The position numbers were made by a program, and so were the translations under genes. From JBDSWU01 sp038230395 (GTDB lineage: Bacteria > Patescibacteriota > Saccharimonadia > Saccharimonadales > UBA4665), in assembly GCA_038230395.1 (NCBI GenBank), contig JBBRNI010000006.1:1-64000 (forward strand): a stretch of 64,000 nucleotides of DNA, read 5' to 3'. How positions within the stretch are numbered: position 1 is the stretch's first letter; the number at the start of each line of letters is the position of its first letter. The notes below the pieces were generated by a model. The model was not told where the DNA came from. It saw nothing but the letters and a program-made list of their open reading frames with translations, and made no database searches. Positions 24,721 to 33,262 of the stretch are shown here, one piece after another.

Positions 24721-25191
24721 ATGGCAGTTATACAAAAATTCAATCAACGACATCTGTTTTATATAACTGTGTTGCTAGTGTTTGCCGCTGGTGTCGCCAG
24801 CGGGGCGGTGCTGTATCTAAATTCCGTGGCGCAGCATCGTGACCTTGCTACTGGCAAATTCTTTATACCAGCGGTTTCGCATGGTAACTCTGGGCCACTA
24901 CACTTGTTGCAGCCGACTGCTAGTGATCAGCACGCTATAGAAGTGGTGGCTGTTGAAACAATTCCCACTACTGCTCCAGCAGGTGGCCAAGCTACTGCTA
25001 CTATCAAGCAATTCACTGGAACAAAAGCCTTTGGGACTGTTCATTACCAAGCTGGTTCACCCGATATCGATTTTATAAGTGCTAAAGATACCACCGGCAA
25101 CTGGCATATTACAAAGACTGATTACAAAATTAATATCTCTGGCCCGGGCCCTTATAAAATGGTCAGAACTAGTCATTTTAACTCTCTGTGA
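24721..25191 (+). CDS. Membrane-anchored extracytoplasmic protein of unknown function
   Basis: About 156 residues: an N-terminal anchor (HLFYITVLLVFAAGVASGAVLYL) followed by a Thr/Gly/Ala-rich soluble domain. The frame is open back to 24628, but that start would overlap the start of the divergent 24000 gene, and TAGAAT/TAGATT -10-like boxes lie at 24698 and 24710; the ATG at 24721 is therefore preferred. The protein ends in a region resembling a small beta domain (GNWHITKTDYKINISGPGPY). Confidence 0.6.
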   Translation: MAVIQKFNQRHLFYITVLLVFAAGVASGAVLYLNSVAQHRDLATGKFFIPAVSHGNSGPLHLLQPTASDQHAIEVVAVETIPTTAPAGGQATATIKQFTGTKAFGTVHYQAGSPDIDFISAKDTTGNWHITKTDYKINISGPGPYKMVRTSHFNSL

Positions 25192-25264
25192 AATATCTTT
25201 AAACAGACACTTTGCGATTGGTATCTGGCTGTACAGGGGTAGTCAGAGGTAGTACGCTATAGCT

Positions 25265-27046
25265 ATGGATGCTGTTGACGAGATTAAGAGCCGTTTGGCG
25301 ATAGAAGATGTGATTGGTGAGTACGTCCAGCTTAAGCGAGCCGGACGTAATTGGAAGGGTTTAAGCCCGTTTAGCGCCGAAAAATCACCGAGCTTCGTGG
25401 TGAGCCCTGACAAACAGATTTGGCATGACTTTAGCTCAGGTAAGGGCGGAGATGTGTTTAGTTTTGTTATGGAAGTCGAGGGTCTAGACTTTAAGGCAGT
25501 ACTCGAACTATTGGCCCGCAAAGCCGGTATGGATATTGAACAATTTCGTGGACCGACTAACAGTGGCGGCCCTGCGAAGGAGCGCTTATACGAGCTGCTA
25601 GAGCTAGCCGCTAAATTCTACCAAGTGCAATTCAGCAAAAATAAAGAGGCCCTAGAGTACGTACTAGTGGAGCGTAAATTTAGCAAAGCAACAGCGCTAG
25701 AATGGCGACTGGGCTACGCCCCTAACACTGGTACAGCGCTAATGGATTTTATTAAAGCTAAGAACTTTACTTTCGATGAAGCCAAGATGACCGGTTTAAT
25801 TACTCAACGCTCATATCGATCTTCTGGCGGCAGCGGTGACATGTTTCGGGGCAGGCTTATGATCCCGTTGCAAGACGCCCAAGGGCGAGTAATTGGCTTT
25901 ACTGCTCGGCAACTAGACTCTGATCTGAATGCGCCCAAATACATCAACACTCCGCAAACTCCACTTTATGATAAAAGCCGACATGTTTATGGTCTTCACT
26001 TGGCAAAAGAGTCAATTCGCAAAGGCGGTTTTTCGGTCTTGGTGGAAGGCAATTTGGACGTTATCGCCAGCCACCAAGCTGGTGTACGCCAAGTAGTGGC
26101 TACAGCTGGTACGGCCTTAACAGAGCCACATCTAAAGACACTCAGTCGTTTTAGTGGTGATATTCGCCTGAGCTTTGACGCTGACAAAGCCGGTCTCGCC
26201 GCCACGGAGCGAGCTATCCCCATCGCTTCAAAAGTAAAGGTTTCCTTGAGCATCATAGATATCCCTAGTGGCAAAGACCCCGATGAACTGATCAAGCAAG
26301 ACCCAAAACTGTGGGAGCAAGCCATCGAAAAGCATCAGTATGCTCTGGATTGGCTGATAACCCGCTATACCAAGCTGCTCGATATTACCAGTGCCCAGGG
26401 CAAGCGCCAATTTAGCGACGTTTTACTACCGGTGGTGCGGGGTCTATCAGATGACGTTGAGCGTGATCATTATCTGAGTACTATCTCAACTATCATAAGC
26501 GTGTCAAAAGACGCGCTAGATCAAAAATACGAGAAATATGACAAGACGGAAGGTGCAACACTGCAAGTTCGCCGTAAGCCAATCAAGGCCAGCCCAGAGC
26601 AACTCGACAAGCAGTCAATCGATAGCCAGCGGCTACAAGACAACTTTATGGGCTTGATGCTAATGCGAGTCACACTGCGTGAATTCCTAGCTTTAGTGAC
26701 GCCCGAGATGCTATACACCGAGCCAGCCCGTGAGCTGTTAGGCTTCTTAAAGGCTCATCTGGACTTTAAGGGTAAGCCCGAGACAGCCGCCGAGCTGCAA
26801 AATTTGGCAAGTTATGTTAAAATAGAGGCATTACTCTATGAGGAACTCTATCAGGGCCTCGAGCTCAATGAGCTTCATTACGAAGCCGCTCGATTGCAGG
26901 CACGACTGGTAGAAGCGTATGTCAGAAACCAAAAGCAAATTCTCAGCACCAAACTAGACACAGCTAACGAAGCGCAAACACGCGAATTATTAACAAGTGC
27001 CCGACACTACGACGAGCTTTTAAAGCAAATCAAGACCATCAGATAA
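25265..27046 (+). CDS. dnaG: DNA primase DnaG without zinc ligands
   Basis: Makes RNA primers at the replication fork. 593 residues. The N-terminal zinc-ribbon fold is recognisable but its ligands are gone: the CPFH motif reads SPFS (S34, S37) and the second pair reads HDFSSG (D55, S58), with exactly the E. coli C40/H43/C61/C64 spacing. The TOPRIM domain is intact (VLVEGNLDVIASHQAG, LSFDADKAG). A C-terminal DnaB-interacting region follows. A TACGCT -10-like box ends six bases before the ATG. It is followed by rpoD 26 bases later, a remnant of the macromolecular-synthesis operon. Confidence 0.95.
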   Translation: MDAVDEIKSRLAIEDVIGEYVQLKRAGRNWKGLSPFSAEKSPSFVVSPDKQIWHDFSSGKGGDVFSFVMEVEGLDFKAVLELLARKAGMDIEQFRGPTNSGGPAKERLYELLELAAKFYQVQFSKNKEALEYVLVERKFSKATALEWRLGYAPNTGTALMDFIKAKNFTFDEAKMTGLITQRSYRSSGGSGDMFRGRLMIPLQDAQGRVIGFTARQLDSDLNAPKYINTPQTPLYDKSRHVYGLHLAKESIRKGGFSVLVEGNLDVIASHQAGVRQVVATAGTALTEPHLKTLSRFSGDIRLSFDADKAGLAATERAIPIASKVKVSLSIIDIPSGKDPDELIKQDPKLWEQAIEKHQYALDWLITRYTKLLDITSAQGKRQFSDVLLPVVRGLSDDVERDHYLSTISTIISVSKDALDQKYEKYDKTEGATLQVRRKPIKASPEQLDKQSIDSQRLQDNFMGLMLMRVTLREFLALVTPEMLYTEPARELLGFLKAHLDFKGKPETAAELQNLASYVKIEALLYEELYQGLELNELHYEAARLQARLVEAYVRNQKQILSTKLDTANEAQTRELLTSARHYDELLKQIKTIR

Positions 27047-27072
27047 CACGCGTAACAACAGGAGATATACCT

Positions 27073-28203
27073 ATGGCCAAAGCCAAAAAAGCAGTAGATA
27101 AGAACGCCGAAAAGCCAAACTTTGATGAGATCAAGGCAACTCTGGTCGCCCAGGCCAAAAAAGATGGAACAATTGCCCAGAAAGACATCATTGCTGTCAT
27201 TCCTGATGTCCCAGAAAACGCTGAAACCCTAGACAGCCTGTATACCGAACTGGCTGAGTTGAGCCTCGAGATCACCGCCATCGGCCCCGATGTTGAAGGC
27301 TTTACCCAAGAGTGGGTTGAAGAAGAGGAAGAAGAGGAAGATACGTCTGTTGCTGTCTACCTTGACGATGATGTGGCTGATGACTCAGTACGCCTGTACC
27401 TGCGTGAAATTGGTAAAATTCCGCTGCTTAACGCCGAGCAAGAGTTGGCGCTGGCTCAGCGTGTTGTTTCTGGTGACAAAGACGCCAAAGACCAAATGGC
27501 CGAAGCCAACATGCGCTTAGTGGTGTCGATCGCCAAGCGCTACGTCGGCCGTGGTCTTGATCTGTTGGATTTGATCCAAGAAGGCAACACTGGCTTGCTA
27601 CGCGCTGTCGAAAAGTTTGACCCAGACAAGGGCTTTAAGTTTTCAACCTACGCCACTTGGTGGATCCGCCAAGCAATCACACGCGCTATTGCTGATCAAG
27701 CCCGCACCATCCGTATCCCAGTGCATATGGTTGAAACTATCAACAAGCTACTCCGTACCCAACGCCGCCTGACTCAAGAGCTAAATCGTGAACCATCTAA
27801 CGAAGAAATTGCTAAAGCCATGGAGATCGAAGTCGACAAAGTTGAGCACATTATGAAGATCAAGCAGGACATTTCGTCACTTGATGCATCGATCCGTGAC
27901 GATGAAGAAGATTCTGTACTGTCAGACTTTATCGAAGATGAAGACACTGTTTCCCCCGAAGAATCAGCTACCGGTCAGTTGTTGAAAGAGCAGGTCAAAG
28001 ACATGCTTGGTGCCCTAACAGAGCGCGAACAAAAGATCCTAAAGCTACGCTTTGGTCTTGAAGATGGCAAAAGTCACACTCTAGAGGAAGTTGGCCAAGA
28101 ATTCTCAGTCACCCGTGAGCGCATCCGTCAGATTGAGGCCAAAGCCCTGGCCAAACTCCGCAAGCATCGCGACGCCAAAAAACTCCATGATTACATTAAA
28201 TAA
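27073..28203 (+). CDS. rpoD: Primary sigma factor RpoD
   Basis: 376 residues. Region 1.1 is reduced and followed by an acidic run (EEEEEEED, about residues 83-92). Regions 1.2-2.4 are classical (RLYLREIGKIPLL, NMRLVVSIAKRYVGRGLDLL, DLIQEGNTGLLRAVEKFDP, FSTYATWWIRQAITRAI), and region 4.2 carries VTRERIRQIEAKALAKLR. CAGGAGAT precedes the ATG. A housekeeping sigma factor of this type agrees with the TATAAT/TTGACA promoters seen across the window. Confidence 0.98.
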   Translation: MAKAKKAVDKNAEKPNFDEIKATLVAQAKKDGTIAQKDIIAVIPDVPENAETLDSLYTELAELSLEITAIGPDVEGFTQEWVEEEEEEEDTSVAVYLDDDVADDSVRLYLREIGKIPLLNAEQELALAQRVVSGDKDAKDQMAEANMRLVVSIAKRYVGRGLDLLDLIQEGNTGLLRAVEKFDPDKGFKFSTYATWWIRQAITRAIADQARTIRIPVHMVETINKLLRTQRRLTQELNREPSNEEIAKAMEIEVDKVEHIMKIKQDISSLDASIRDDEEDSVLSDFIEDEDTVSPEESATGQLLKEQVKDMLGALTEREQKILKLRFGLEDGKSHTLEEVGQEFSVTRERIRQIEAKALAKLRKHRDAKKLHDYIK

Positions 28204-28218
28204 TTCTTAAATTTGTTC

Positions 28219-28812
28219 ATGAACACAAAACTACAGATTATTGGATTAGCAGGCACAAACGGCTCCGGCAAAGACACAGTTGGTGAATTACTGGCTCAGC
28301 AGCATGAGTACCTGTTTGTCTCTGTTACAGAGCTACTTCGAGCCGAATGCCAGCGCCGTAACCTGCCAGTTGAGCGTGAAAACCTGCGTATGATAAGTGC
28401 GCAGTGGCGCCGTGAACTTGGGCTTGGTGTGCTAGTTGACAAGGCAGTCGCCGAGTACGAAATCGTCAAAGACCGCTACAGTGGTGTCGTCATGGCCAGT
28501 ATTCGTAACCCAGGCGAAGCTGACCGCATTCACGAATTTGGTGGCACGATAGTTTGGATCGACGCCGATCCACAGACTCGCTACGACCGTATTCAAGCCA
28601 ATGTTGCTACTCGTGGCCGCGCCGAAGAGGACAACAAAACCTTCGATCAATTTTTAGCTGAAGAAGAAGTCGAAATGCACACCCCCGAGGGCGGTGACAA
28701 CGCCATGCTAAACAGCGCTGCCGTCAAGGACCGCTGCGATGTCTTCCTCATTAACGATACTAGCGATTTAACTTCGCTGAGTCTGACGATCCAAACCAGC
28801 CTCAAGTTGTAA
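28219..28812 (+). CDS. P-loop nucleotide kinase-like protein
   Basis: About 197 residues. The Walker A is GTNGSGKDTVG near the N-terminus, followed by LRAECQRRNLPVERENLR and a lid-like region with several Arg (RYDRIQANVATRGRAEED). It resembles the dephospho-CoA kinase / AAA_18 nucleoside-monophosphate kinase group; the exact substrate cannot be told. TTG at 28213 is in frame but the ATG at 28219 is preferred. It follows rpoD by 15 bases and is probably co-transcribed. Confidence 0.75.
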   Translation: MNTKLQIIGLAGTNGSGKDTVGELLAQQHEYLFVSVTELLRAECQRRNLPVERENLRMISAQWRRELGLGVLVDKAVAEYEIVKDRYSGVVMASIRNPGEADRIHEFGGTIVWIDADPQTRYDRIQANVATRGRAEEDNKTFDQFLAEEEVEMHTPEGGDNAMLNSAAVKDRCDVFLINDTSDLTSLSLTIQTSLKL

Positions 28813-28843
28813 TTAAAGCATATTTGTGATATAATTAGATAAT

Positions 28844-29047
28844 ATGAGTAGTACAGAAACACAAGATTTTAATAATTTCCAACTTGGCGATGACGTCAGG
28901 GAACTGGCTGATGGTTTGATGGTAGATATTGGTGAAGCCTTCCATATTGATCTGATCGGCCTCGATGACGAAGCGCTGAGCGTTGGTCTCGGCGAAGTCG
29001 TGGTCGGCTTGGCAAAAATAAAGAATTACGTAACAACGAAGAAGTAA
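28844..29047 (+). CDS. Small acidic protein of unknown function
   Basis: 67 residues, acidic until a basic KNYVTTKK tail. Not recognised. TATAAT (28830-28835) ends eight bases before the ATG, so it heads its own leaderless unit, probably with the 29068 gene, which begins 20 bases after its stop. Confidence 0.6.
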   Translation: MSSTETQDFNNFQLGDDVRELADGLMVDIGEAFHIDLIGLDDEALSVGLGEVVVGLAKIKNYVTTKK

Positions 29048-29067
29048 CCGTATTATCAGATGAGAGT

Positions 29068-29739
29068 ATGGCTAACTTACTCGACCGTTCAGGTGTTCAG
29101 ACGAGTCTTGATCGCAGTCTGTGGACTCCAAGCATCACAACTTCAAATGCCGAAGTAGATGCTCTAATTATGACTGGAGCTGTAGCCAACTGGCAGGATC
29201 GTATCGCTGCACAAATAGTAACAGCTAATACGAGTGTGCCTATCCACTATGCAACATCTGACCGCGTTATGGGTACGCCAACTGAAAAAGTAAACCCCAA
29301 TGTCATGGCCATGTTTGAGGCTGAAGGTGATTATCCTACTGAAACCCAATACGCAGCCCAAATAATTATTCCAAAGCTTGTAGAAGCTGGCTTCACAGTT
29401 ATATCTTCAGAATATGCCGGAGCCAACGGTGACCAATTAGCCGAAGGCTTATTCGGTGATTTTCCTGAACTGGCATTCAAGAATTTGGTCTTCGGTCGTG
29501 TCGCCAACGCTGGTCTCCAATTGGCTTGCCAAATGCGGGTTGCAGCTCGTAAAATAAATCCTGACTTCGATGGTTTCCAGGACGAACCACAGGTATTCGT
29601 GGTCACCGACTCATTCCCAGTCGCCATAACTTCTGAGCAGAAAGCAGATGCCGCTCACTATCAGAACCCTCAGACTGGTCTACGTCAGGCAGTGCTCAGC
29701 GCCAAGTTAATTCACGAAGCCGCAATTGGTATCAATTAG
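29068..29739 (+). CDS. Protein of unknown function, possibly enzymatic
   Basis: 223 residues, no signal peptide or membrane segment, family not recognised. It contains alpha/beta-looking segments (VPIHYATSDRVMG, YAAQIIIPKLVEAGFTVISS, PQVFVVTDSFPVAIT) with a VTDSFP stretch near the C-terminus. Grouped with the 28844 gene. The 3' end is convergent with the P-type ATPase gene, with a 13-base gap. Confidence 0.65.
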   Translation: MANLLDRSGVQTSLDRSLWTPSITTSNAEVDALIMTGAVANWQDRIAAQIVTANTSVPIHYATSDRVMGTPTEKVNPNVMAMFEAEGDYPTETQYAAQIIIPKLVEAGFTVISSEYAGANGDQLAEGLFGDFPELAFKNLVFGRVANAGLQLACQMRVAARKINPDFDGFQDEPQVFVVTDSFPVAITSEQKADAAHYQNPQTGLRQAVLSAKLIHEAAIGIN

Positions 29740-29752
29740 CTAATCTAGTTAC

Positions 29753-32551
29753 TCAGCTCTTGCCGAGCTTGACCTGCTGGTGTAGTTTGATAACCGCGCG
29801 GCGGGTGTGCTTGCGGGTGTGGCGCTGGAGCAGTCGTATAAGCATGTAGAGCGTGGCGGCGCTGAGTGCTGTTAGCCAGTCGACAAGCGTCAGAGCTGCG
29901 GTGCTGAAGTAGGGCTGGACCCACGGGTTATAAATCAGGTTGAGTATTAAGAAAAACGATAGGCCAAAAGCTATCATCAGTTTGCTGTTATTCCAGAGGT
30001 AGCTGCTAAAGAACCTGTCATGGGCGTCAGAGCGTTCAAACATCATATATACATAAAGACAGAGTACTAGCGTGAGATAGGTTAGGGTCGTGGCTTGATG
30101 GTACTGGGGCAGGCTGGCATCGATGTAGCGTGGGCTTAGGGCGTGCCGTGCAAAGTATAGTAAATAGTTGCCGTAGCTGAGTACAGCAGCCAGTAACCCA
30201 AAGCCGATGAAGCCGCTGACGGCACTACGATTAATGATGTGGTCGTCCAGATTACGCGGTTTTTGGCGCATCAGCTTGCCCTGTGCTTGGTCCCAGCCCA
30301 GAGCCGTTAACGGTAGTATTTGAGCCACGATATCGATGGCTAGGATCTGAATAGCAGTAATTGCTGGGGCAACATGGAACAGGGCAGTAGCGCTCAGACC
30401 AATCAGAACGGTCAGTAGCTCGCCGGCGTTATCCGTCAGCACGCAGCGGGCAGCTTTGCGGATGTTTTGGTATGTTAGTCGACCCTGTTCTATGGCGGCT
30501 ACTAAGGTATCAAAACTGTCGTCGAGTAACACAATTTCGGCGGCGTCTTTGGCGACATCAGTGCCGGTGCGACCCATAGCGACACCAATATCGGCGCGCT
30601 TGAGGGCTGGGGCATCGTTGATGCCATCGCCGGTGACAGCTACGACATGACCACTACGCTTTACAATCTCCACTATACGTAATTTGTCCTCGGGGGCGAC
30701 CCTGGAGAAGACGGCGCCACCATTTTCGACTAACGCCAGTATCTGGCTATCGGCTAGCCCAGCTAAATCACTTCCGGCAACTACGGTGATAGCATCACTT
30801 AGTAGCGCCTTTCTGGCTATCGCCACAGCAGTAACAGCGTAATCGCCAGTAATAATGGATACTTTGACATGTGCTTGGCGGGCGGCAAGCATGGCGGCTG
30901 GCACGGCATCACGCAACGGGTCAACCATGCTGGCCATCCCTAAAAAGGTAAAATTATGCTCTACTTCAGCCATAATATACGGCTTTTTAGCACCTTTGGG
31001 TAACACCCGGAAACCAAAGCCTAAGTTGCGCATAGCCGCCTGGGCTTGGCGTTCATTAAATTGTACGTAGAAGTCACGGTCGGCTTTAGTTAGTTTGCGA
31101 ATATGCCCATGGTCCCAGATGTCAGTAGAGGCTGCTAGTAGACTTTCGGGAGCACCCTTAACAAACACTACCGTCTCGTCGCCGCGCGTTCTGACTGAGC
31201 TGAGTAACTTGCGGGCTGAGTCAAACTGAAACTCTTTAATTTCGGGGTGCTCGGCTTCCCAGGTTTCTATATCAAGACCAGCTTTACGGGCCAAGGTGAT
31301 CAGCGCTCCTTCAGTGGGGTCGCCAACAACGTACCAACTAGCATGTTCAGCATCTGGTGGGTTCACGTGAGCGTTACTGGCCAGGGCAGCGCAAGCAAAA
31401 AATAGTTCAAGTTCTTTGAGCTTTGCAGAGGTTAATGATTTACCACGCTCGCTCACGATTTCACCATTAGCTTCGTATCCGGTTCCAGTTACTGCGTATG
31501 CCGTGCGGCCGATGAGTAGTTGCTCGACCGTCATTTCGTTCTTTGTAAGTGTTCCGGTTTTATCCGTCAATATAAAGTTGGTGGCGCCAAGTGTCTCAAC
31601 GGCTGATAGCTTTTTGACGAGTGCTCGGCGCTTCGCTAGGCGTCCAGCTGTTTGGGCGAGAGTGATATTAACTTCAGCCACAAGGCCGTTAGGGATCATC
31701 GCCGCGCTTATACCAATGCCGAACAAAATAGCGGCGTGTAACCCCAAATTTGCCTTGAAGGCGATGCCAGTGAGTAGGACAGCCAATATGACCGTTCCTT
31801 GCACAATGCGAGTTGCTAGATGATTCATTTCCTTTTGAAGAGGAGAGGCTTCGGTATGGGTCGTTTGGCTGAGCGCCGCGATACGACCAAGCTCGCTTTG
31901 CATGCCAGTGCCAATAACCACCCCGTGGGCACTGCCTGTGGCTATTGTGGTGCCCATGAATACGAGGTTGTGCCGACTGCCCAAGGTTACGTCATCAGCT
32001 ATGGCATGGACGAATTTACGACTTGGATTGCTCTCGCCAGTGAGAGCGAAGTCATTGCTACTGAGTTCTTGCTCATCGAGTATGCGCAAATCGGCTGGGG
32101 CAGTATCACCACTCTCTATATATACAACGTCGCCAAGTACTAGTTCGGTAGAAGCGATTTCTTGGAGTAAACCAGAGCGAACGACTTTGGCTTTAGGTAC
32201 CAATAACTGCTCTAGGCTTTTCATGAGTGTTTCGGCTTTGTGCTCCTGGAAAAAGCCAACCATGGCATTCATCAAGGCAATAAGTATCAAGATTGTCGCT
32301 GTTTTACTATCTTTGAGATACAGCGAAAAAGCCGCGCTCACTAGCAACATAATGACTAGCAAATTCTTAAATTGCCGGATGAACGTAATAATCGTGGCTT
32401 CGTGCTTGGTGCGGTGCAGGACGTTTGGACCAAGGTCTTGGAGGCGCTTTTTGGCTTCTTTGGTGGTCAGGCCGCTGGCACGTGAAGTCAGCTGCTCGAG
32501 CACGTCACTAGCAGGTAAGCGGTAATAGTTGAGCCGCTTTGGTGTATTCAT
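29753..32551 (-). CDS. P-type cation-transporting ATPase (P2 type)
   Basis: 932-residue ion pump of the Ca2+/Na+/K+-type P2 group. The actuator motif is LTGES (about 170), the phosphorylation site DKTGTLTKNEM (about 331), and the hinge TGDGINDAPALKRADIGVAM (about 640). An N-terminal cation-ATPase domain and about ten transmembrane helices, with a C-terminal block of six, are visible. Ion specificity cannot be assigned. TATACT (32560-32565, minus strand) ends eight bases before the ATG. Copy 1 of the variable-arm repeat family lies just upstream, in the divergent gap with fthC. Confidence 0.95.
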   Translation of the reverse strand: MNTPKRLNYYRLPASDVLEQLTSRASGLTTKEAKKRLQDLGPNVLHRTKHEATIITFIRQFKNLLVIMLLVSAAFSLYLKDSKTATILILIALMNAMVGFFQEHKAETLMKSLEQLLVPKAKVVRSGLLQEIASTELVLGDVVYIESGDTAPADLRILDEQELSSNDFALTGESNPSRKFVHAIADDVTLGSRHNLVFMGTTIATGSAHGVVIGTGMQSELGRIAALSQTTHTEASPLQKEMNHLATRIVQGTVILAVLLTGIAFKANLGLHAAILFGIGISAAMIPNGLVAEVNITLAQTAGRLAKRRALVKKLSAVETLGATNFILTDKTGTLTKNEMTVEQLLIGRTAYAVTGTGYEANGEIVSERGKSLTSAKLKELELFFACAALASNAHVNPPDAEHASWYVVGDPTEGALITLARKAGLDIETWEAEHPEIKEFQFDSARKLLSSVRTRGDETVVFVKGAPESLLAASTDIWDHGHIRKLTKADRDFYVQFNERQAQAAMRNLGFGFRVLPKGAKKPYIMAEVEHNFTFLGMASMVDPLRDAVPAAMLAARQAHVKVSIITGDYAVTAVAIARKALLSDAITVVAGSDLAGLADSQILALVENGGAVFSRVAPEDKLRIVEIVKRSGHVVAVTGDGINDAPALKRADIGVAMGRTGTDVAKDAAEIVLLDDSFDTLVAAIEQGRLTYQNIRKAARCVLTDNAGELLTVLIGLSATALFHVAPAITAIQILAIDIVAQILPLTALGWDQAQGKLMRQKPRNLDDHIINRSAVSGFIGFGLLAAVLSYGNYLLYFARHALSPRYIDASLPQYHQATTLTYLTLVLCLYVYMMFERSDAHDRFFSSYLWNNSKLMIAFGLSFFLILNLIYNPWVQPYFSTAALTLVDWLTALSAATLYMLIRLLQRHTRKHTRRAVIKLHQQVKLGKS

Positions 32552-32583
32552 ACATAAGCAGTATACCTGTTGCCATGAGTATT

Positions 32584-32686
32584 AGCCTATGTCTGTATAA
32601 GGTTTTGAGAGTGCGTTTCATTACGGGCTTTTGCGCCCTTCATCGCACTACGCTTGACTCTCCCAAAACCTTATACAGATATAGGC
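32584..32686. repeat. Variable-arm hairpin repeat, family A, copy 1
   Basis: Outer arms of 24 bases (32584-32607 and 32663-32686, starting AGCCTAT) pair with one G-T position. The core at 32610-32664 starts AGTGCGTTTC and ends GCACTACGCTTGAC plus seven bases; it is about 80% identical to the other two copies. The core folds on itself (AGTGCG/CGCACT, GGGC/GCCC around TTTT). The arms are unrelated to those of copies 2 and 3. It lies between the divergent P-ATPase and fthC genes, so it is not a simple terminator. Confidence 0.85.
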
Positions 32687-32728
32687 TTGAGCTTGCCGTG
32701 CAGGTGATGGTGTGGGATATTGTTTGGT

Positions 32729-33235
32729 ATGAAATCTAAAGCTGATTTGCGAAATGAACTTAAGGCTGCTCGGGCCGAGATGAGTGTTGCCGAGGTAATT
32801 GAGAAGAGTCGGCAGATTGTAACCAGTGTTCATACTATCCTTACTAGTCTCAACTTTCGTAGTTTGCATTGCTATGAACCTATCGCCAAACTGCATGAGG
32901 TTGATGTGTCGGAGCTGTTTGATTTGCCTGACGTGGCGCTCTATACTTCACGTAAACTAGCGGGTGAGTGGCATGTGGTATCTGTTATAGATGATATTGC
33001 CAAGCCTGAACCGCAGCTTGACGTGATAATTGTGCCGATGCTTGGCTTTGATAAAAACCTGCACCGCGTTGGCTATGGTGGCGGCTACTACGATCAACTT
33101 CTGGCCAAGTATCCACAAGCTCTTAAAGTAGGTGTGTGTTACGAGCAAGGAAGAGTTTCAGCTATTCCATCCCAACCACACGACATCCCACTCAATATTA
33201 TCGTTACTGAAGAAACAGCCTCGATAGCGGTCTAA
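32729..33235 (+). CDS. fthC: 5-formyltetrahydrofolate cyclo-ligase family protein
   Basis: About 168 residues. ATP-dependent conversion of 5-formyl-THF to 5,10-methenyl-THF. The signature VGYGGGYYDQLLAKYP and VIIVPMLGFDKNLHRVG are typical, as is the basic N-terminus KADLRNELKAAR. TTG at 32720 is in frame, but the ATG at 32729 aligns with the family. The neighbour polA starts 27 bases after the stop with its own -10 box. Confidence 0.92.
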   Translation: MKSKADLRNELKAARAEMSVAEVIEKSRQIVTSVHTILTSLNFRSLHCYEPIAKLHEVDVSELFDLPDVALYTSRKLAGEWHVVSVIDDIAKPEPQLDVIIVPMLGFDKNLHRVGYGGGYYDQLLAKYPQALKVGVCYEQGRVSAIPSQPHDIPLNIIVTEETASIAV

Positions 33236-33262
33236 ATGACCGAAGTAGTTTATACTTAAAAC

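Noticed and set aside
31820..32525. Plus-strand ORFs of 107-207 codons opposite the P-type ATPase N-terminus
   Set aside because: Shadow frames of a conserved gene; no start signals.
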